A stretch of DNA of 7,183 nt, taken from Myxococcales bacterium (GTDB taxonomy: Bacteria > Myxococcota_C > UBA6777). The notes below the pieces were generated by a model. It did not search any database. It saw only the letters and a program-made list of their open reading frames with translations, and had not been told where the DNA came from. Below are positions 4,129 through 7,183 of this stretch, piece by piece. The position numbers and the translations under genes are program-made. Every line of letters starts with the position of its first letter. Position 1 is the first letter of the stretch. The stretch is from positions 1 through 7,183 of the forward strand of contig JALTMC010000148.1 in the NCBI GenBank assembly GCA_027005175.1. The letters run 5' to 3'.

Positions 4129-7100
4129 CTACTTTTCTTTGAGGTCATCGATTTCTTCGACGAGCTTTTCGAGTTCGAGTTCTTCGCGTACTCCGTTGAG
4201 ATCTTCTGGATGCTCTTGCCAGAATTTCTCTTGGCGATCGCTGCGGCCCGCTTCAAACCATTCACGTGAGATATCGTCGTCTTCGGCGACTTGAGCGATA
4301 ATCACCTGACTGTCATAAACCGATGGCTTCTTGATGGGGACCGGGATATTGAGAATATCCATCACACTGGGCAACGGTGGCAAGGGTGTTGGAGGTGGTG
4401 GCAGTGCTTCTCCGGGTGTCTTGCTCTCTTGTGTGGTCGCGCTATTGTTCACCTGCTGAGAGGGCGGAGGAGGAGGCGTCGTGCGGCGTTTGGGTGCGCG
4501 TACTGCTACCGTTTTTGTGCCGTTCTCTTCCTCAGAAGGGGGTGCCAAGGTCCCTCTGGGAGGGCTTGGGACGGGTGCTGACGGGGGCAAGATAGGCTTC
4601 TTACGAGGAGGTGGAGGGGGCTGGGTCCGCTTTCTATTTGCGGCATTGGTATCAACGACATCGAGCGTTTCGAGATGCATCTCCTCTTCCAAAGGTGTCT
4701 CTTCCAGAGGCATATCTTCTTCTTGCACGCTGAACAAGTCATCAAAAGACTTCTTTTTCTGAGGTTCTTCCGGCGTCGTCTTCGGAGGCACGGCTGGATC
4801 GGTGGGTTCATTCACTGCGGTGCTTGCGAGAGGAAGTACGTCTGTGGATTCATCTTCTGAAGTACTTGCAAGAGGAAGTGCATCGGACGACCCTGCCATG
4901 GCGGTCTTCTCGTCATCTCCACGACGGGTTCTCTCAAGCAGTGATTGTGGCACTTGTGTTTGTGGTGTTGGGGTTTTTATTGATGCCCTTCGGGGAGAGA
5001 CCGTTCCTTCACCAGGAGGCTCTGTCGAGGCCGATGGTAGCGAAACTACCGAGCTACTGCTGCCTTCGTTGTGTGTGGACACGGCTCGTTGGGTTGCCAA
5101 CGTATGACCTGGTTTCTCCTTGTCCATCGAGGTTTGTCCGCGGATGGAATACACAGGAGACTTGACCTCCAGAGTGTGTACTTTGGGTGCTGCTGTGGTG
5201 TTAATCGCGATGCCTGGACTGGAGTCCTCTTTCGTCGGAGTCTCTACGGGAGGCATGGGGGCTTCTGCAGGGATTGTCGCGTGGTTGTCCATGGCGATGT
5301 CATCGAAATCCTGCTCTTCTTCCAGTCTTTCGACATTGTTGTCCAAGGTGTGCTCTTCTGCGCTGCCTTGCTCAGAGTAACGATCCAGATCCTCAAAGTC
5401 ATCTTGTTCGATGGATTCCAAGCCTAACTCTTGCATGGTGCCTGCGAGAGTATCTTCGTCGAGGTCGTCTGATGACGAGAGGAATTCGTGGAGTTCTGCG
5501 GAGCTGGGAGGAGGCCCCATCTCGGATTCGTCAAAGTTGACGCGGAAGATCATTGTTTTATCAACATTGGCAAGTTTGGAACGTGGCGGTCGCAGTGATG
5601 CTTTGGACATCTCGGGTTGGGATGCAGAGGTGTTGAAATCATCCACTTCTTGCAGCATCTGTGCAACTTCTTCGCGCATATGTTTCATGCCAAGCTGTTC
5701 AAAGGTGGCCTGTGCACGCTCTAGCTGGTAGCGACCCCGCGGCATATTGCCCCGATTGACTTCGTAGATCCCCATCATCATGCGGCTTTTGGCTTCTTCT
5801 CGGAGGTTCCCGTGGCGATGAGCCAGCGCAATGGATTCTTCATAACAAGCCAGGGCGTTGCCAAACAGGAAGGGGGGTAAGCCTGCGCGGTTGCCGCCGA
5901 CTTTGCCTTTTTCTTCGATCTCCTCGGGTGTGAGCGATGCATACACTTCACCCATCAAGCGGTAGATCTGAGCCAGGGCAGAGCGAATACCACGCTCCAT
6001 GATGAGTTTGTAGGCTTTGCCACAACAATCGAGAGCGCCGAAGCGGTCGTCTTTTTCGAGTAACAGCACTCCCCGCAATCGGTTGCATTCGGCCTGGATC
6101 CAGGGGTCTCCGAGTTTTTCAGCAAGCTGCATGGCTTGCTGGATGTATTTATCCGCTTGCTCCAGATCGCCACGTTGCAGGTAGAGTTCGCCAATGTTAA
6201 CCATCACAATGGCCATACCCAGTTTTTCACCCACTTTTTGGGCGAGGTTTGAGCTGACCAAAAGGTCGGCGAGGGCAGCATCATAGTTGCCTTGGATGAC
6301 ATGAATCAAGGCCAGGTTGTTCATGGAGCGAATGATCTGGTGTGGATTTCCGATGCTTTTGCGGATCTCAAGGGCTTCGTTGTGATGTTTTTGCGCTGCA
6401 ACCAAGTTACCTTGTTCCAGGAGAAGATTCCCCATATTGTTGAGGGCCCAGGCCAGATCGCCTTGGTGGTTCTGTTCGCGTCGGATCTCCAAGGCTTCTT
6501 GAAAGAACAGTCGGGCACGTTGGTAGTCACCCATGGCCATATAGACCTGACCCATATTGGAGAGGGCTGTGGTGATGCCGCGTTGGTACATCATCTCTTG
6601 GTGAAGAGTGTGACCGTTTTTCATGGAGCTGAGGGCGTTGTCGAAGTCGCGCATCAGGTAATACACCCAGCCCATGCGGGTGTAGGCATCACCTGCGACG
6701 ACACGAAGCCCCATACGCCATGTCATGTCGAGTAACTCTTCGTATTGTGTGATCGCTTCTTGGTACTGGCCGTTGAGGATATAAGCTTCCGCCAATTGCT
6801 GCAGTCCCTGGGTCCGCATCTCTAGTAAGTTGGGTTCCAGGTGTTGTAGCCCTAGCTCCAGGTGTTTGATGGCACGGGTCGTGGCGTACAACTTGAGGGA
6901 GTGTATTCCTATCTCAATGTGATACCTGGCTGCGTGCTCATGTGCTCCTCCCAGATCGAGATGGTGAGCGATCTCAATATTGATGTCGCTGCTGCGTCGT
7001 GAGGCCATCAACTCCAACCACTGACCCACTAACAGATGGTAAGGACACCGCAACTCTTCAGGGATCTCCTGGTAGGCGATCTCGTACATGAGGCTGGGCA

Positions 7101-7183
7101 TGAAATTGTATTGGATCTCACCTTCAAAATCGGAGTCACTTTGGTATTGCAAAACCCCCTTGTGAACCAGGGTCTCCAGGATC
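4129..7183 (-). CDS. Large signalling-type protein with winged-helix end, TPR repeats and disordered tail (5' part outside window)
   Basis: The frame is open from the right edge to a TAG at 4131-4129, giving 1017 visible residues; the real start is beyond 7183. The first residues (LVHKGVL, then NFMPSLMYEIAYQEIPEELR, about 7170-7020) resemble the winged-helix end of AAA_16/STAND ATPases as found in MalT-like regulators and kinase-AAA-TPR proteins. About eleven TPR-type units spaced near 40 residues follow (about 6970-5640), with the usual G-x-x-Y and A-x-x-x-x-x-x-A-L pattern, e.g. ALSNMGQVYMAMGDYQRA. The remaining 500 residues are low complexity: an acidic stretch (about 5560-5380), Ser/Thr-rich linkers, a 14-residue tandem repeat (4884-4801), three polyproline patches (about 4630-4370) and a charged C-terminal helix ending EELELEKLVEEIDDLKEK. 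No signal peptide or membrane segment is seen, so it is probably cytoplasmic. It could be a Ser/Thr kinase, a STAND regulator or a scaffold; the missing N-terminus decides. Confidence 0.88.
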   Translation of the reverse strand, partial: ILETLVHKGVLQYQSDSDFEGEIQYNFMPSLMYEIAYQEIPEELRCPYHLLVGQWLELMASRRSSDINIEIAHHLDLGGAHEHAARYHIEIGIHSLKLYATTRAIKHLELGLQHLEPNLLEMRTQGLQQLAEAYILNGQYQEAITQYEELLDMTWRMGLRVVAGDAYTRMGWVYYLMRDFDNALSSMKNGHTLHQEMMYQRGITTALSNMGQVYMAMGDYQRARLFFQEALEIRREQNHQGDLAWALNNMGNLLLEQGNLVAAQKHHNEALEIRKSIGNPHQIIRSMNNLALIHVIQGNYDAALADLLVSSNLAQKVGEKLGMAIVMVNIGELYLQRGDLEQADKYIQQAMQLAEKLGDPWIQAECNRLRGVLLLEKDDRFGALDCCGKAYKLIMERGIRSALAQIYRLMGEVYASLTPEEIEEKGKVGGNRAGLPPFLFGNALACYEESIALAHRHGNLREEAKSRMMMGIYEVNRGNMPRGRYQLERAQATFEQLGMKHMREEVAQMLQEVDDFNTSASQPEMSKASLRPPRSKLANVDKTMIFRVNFDESEMGPPPSSAELHEFLSSSDDLDEDTLAGTMQELGLESIEQDDFEDLDRYSEQGSAEEHTLDNNVERLEEEQDFDDIAMDNHATIPAEAPMPPVETPTKEDSSPGIAINTTAAPKVHTLEVKSPVYSIRGQTSMDKEKPGHTLATQRAVSTHNEGSSSSVVSLPSASTEPPGEGTVSPRRASIKTPTPQTQVPQSLLERTRRGDDEKTAMAGSSDALPLASTSEDESTDVLPLASTAVNEPTDPAVPPKTTPEEPQKKKSFDDLFSVQEEDMPLEETPLEEEMHLETLDVVDTNAANRKRTQPPPPPRKKPILPPSAPVPSPPRGTLAPPSEEENGTKTVAVRAPKRRTTPPPPPSQQVNNSATTQESKTPGEALPPPPTPLPPLPSVMDILNIPVPIKKPSVYDSQVIIAQVAEDDDISREWFEAGRSDRQEKFWQEHPEDLNGVREELELEKLVEEIDDLKEK
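4801..4884 (-). repeat. Tandem 42-base repeat coding for two 14-residue units
   Basis: Inside the disordered tail of the minus-strand gene, DALPLASTSEDEST (4884-4843) is followed directly by DVLPLASTAVNEPT (4842-4801). The LPLAST core is identical at protein level, while the DNA matches at only about 17 of 21 positions over the core, so the duplication is not recent or is under protein-level constraint. Confidence 0.8.

Noticed and set aside
3847-4265. Minus-strand frames through the intergenic repeats (GWLSTNLLALV-type peptides)
   Set aside because: They appear because the repeats happen to be open in several frames; the plus-strand copy 1 is clearly the coding one, and the rest overlaps the tail of the convergent gene.
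4291-5731. Several plus-strand open frames of 80-120 codons opposite the disordered tail
   Set aside because: They are antisense shadows of a Glu/Pro/Ser-rich coding region, with Ser/Arg/Val-rich compositions and no recognisable domains.

Overview
The window reads as ordinary chromosomal DNA of a Gram-negative bacterium of roughly balanced base composition. The style suggests the old, broad deltaproteobacterial group (Myxococcota, Bradymonadota and relatives). This is an inference from three things: the gene order miaB - DUF151 nuclease - VanZ-like protein - Slt, an exported Slt70-like lytic transglycosylase (which implies a periplasm), and a very long signalling-type protein with a winged-helix/TPR half and a disordered Pro/Glu/Ser-rich tail. 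No rRNA, tRNA, CRISPR array, insertion sequence, phage gene or integrase was seen.

Layout. Positions 1-120 hold the last 39 codons of a gene ending in a TRAM domain, almost certainly miaB. Next on the same strand come a DUF151 'bifunctional nuclease' family protein (219-836), a VanZ-like membrane protein (1007-1408) and a large, extraordinarily arginine-rich lytic transglycosylase (1551-3977). The gaps between them are 98, 170 and 142 bases, so one or more internal promoters are likely and a single tight operon is not shown. The rest of the window (4129-7183) is one convergent gene on the minus strand whose 5' part lies beyond the right edge. What is visible is the end of a winged-helix-like segment typical of AAA/STAND ATPases, about eleven 40-residue TPR-type repeats, and about 500 residues of low-complexity tail.

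The most unusual stretch is the 151-base gap between the two convergent genes. It holds two further copies of the DNA encoding the last residues of the transglycosylase. The three copies lie at 3912, 3986 and 4062, spaced 74 and 76 bases. Copy 3 is back in the transglycosylase frame and would encode nearly the same WWRAIPFPPHRPP tail if the TAA stop were absent. Copy 2 is in another frame and loses similarity at a perfect 12-base palindrome. No conventional terminator is visible between the genes.

Functionally, the plus-strand genes mix tRNA modification, a small nucleic-acid or stress-linked domain protein, a membrane protein and a cell-wall enzyme. The minus-strand gene looks like a cytoplasmic signalling scaffold or regulator. 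Nothing here proves that these genes form one pathway.
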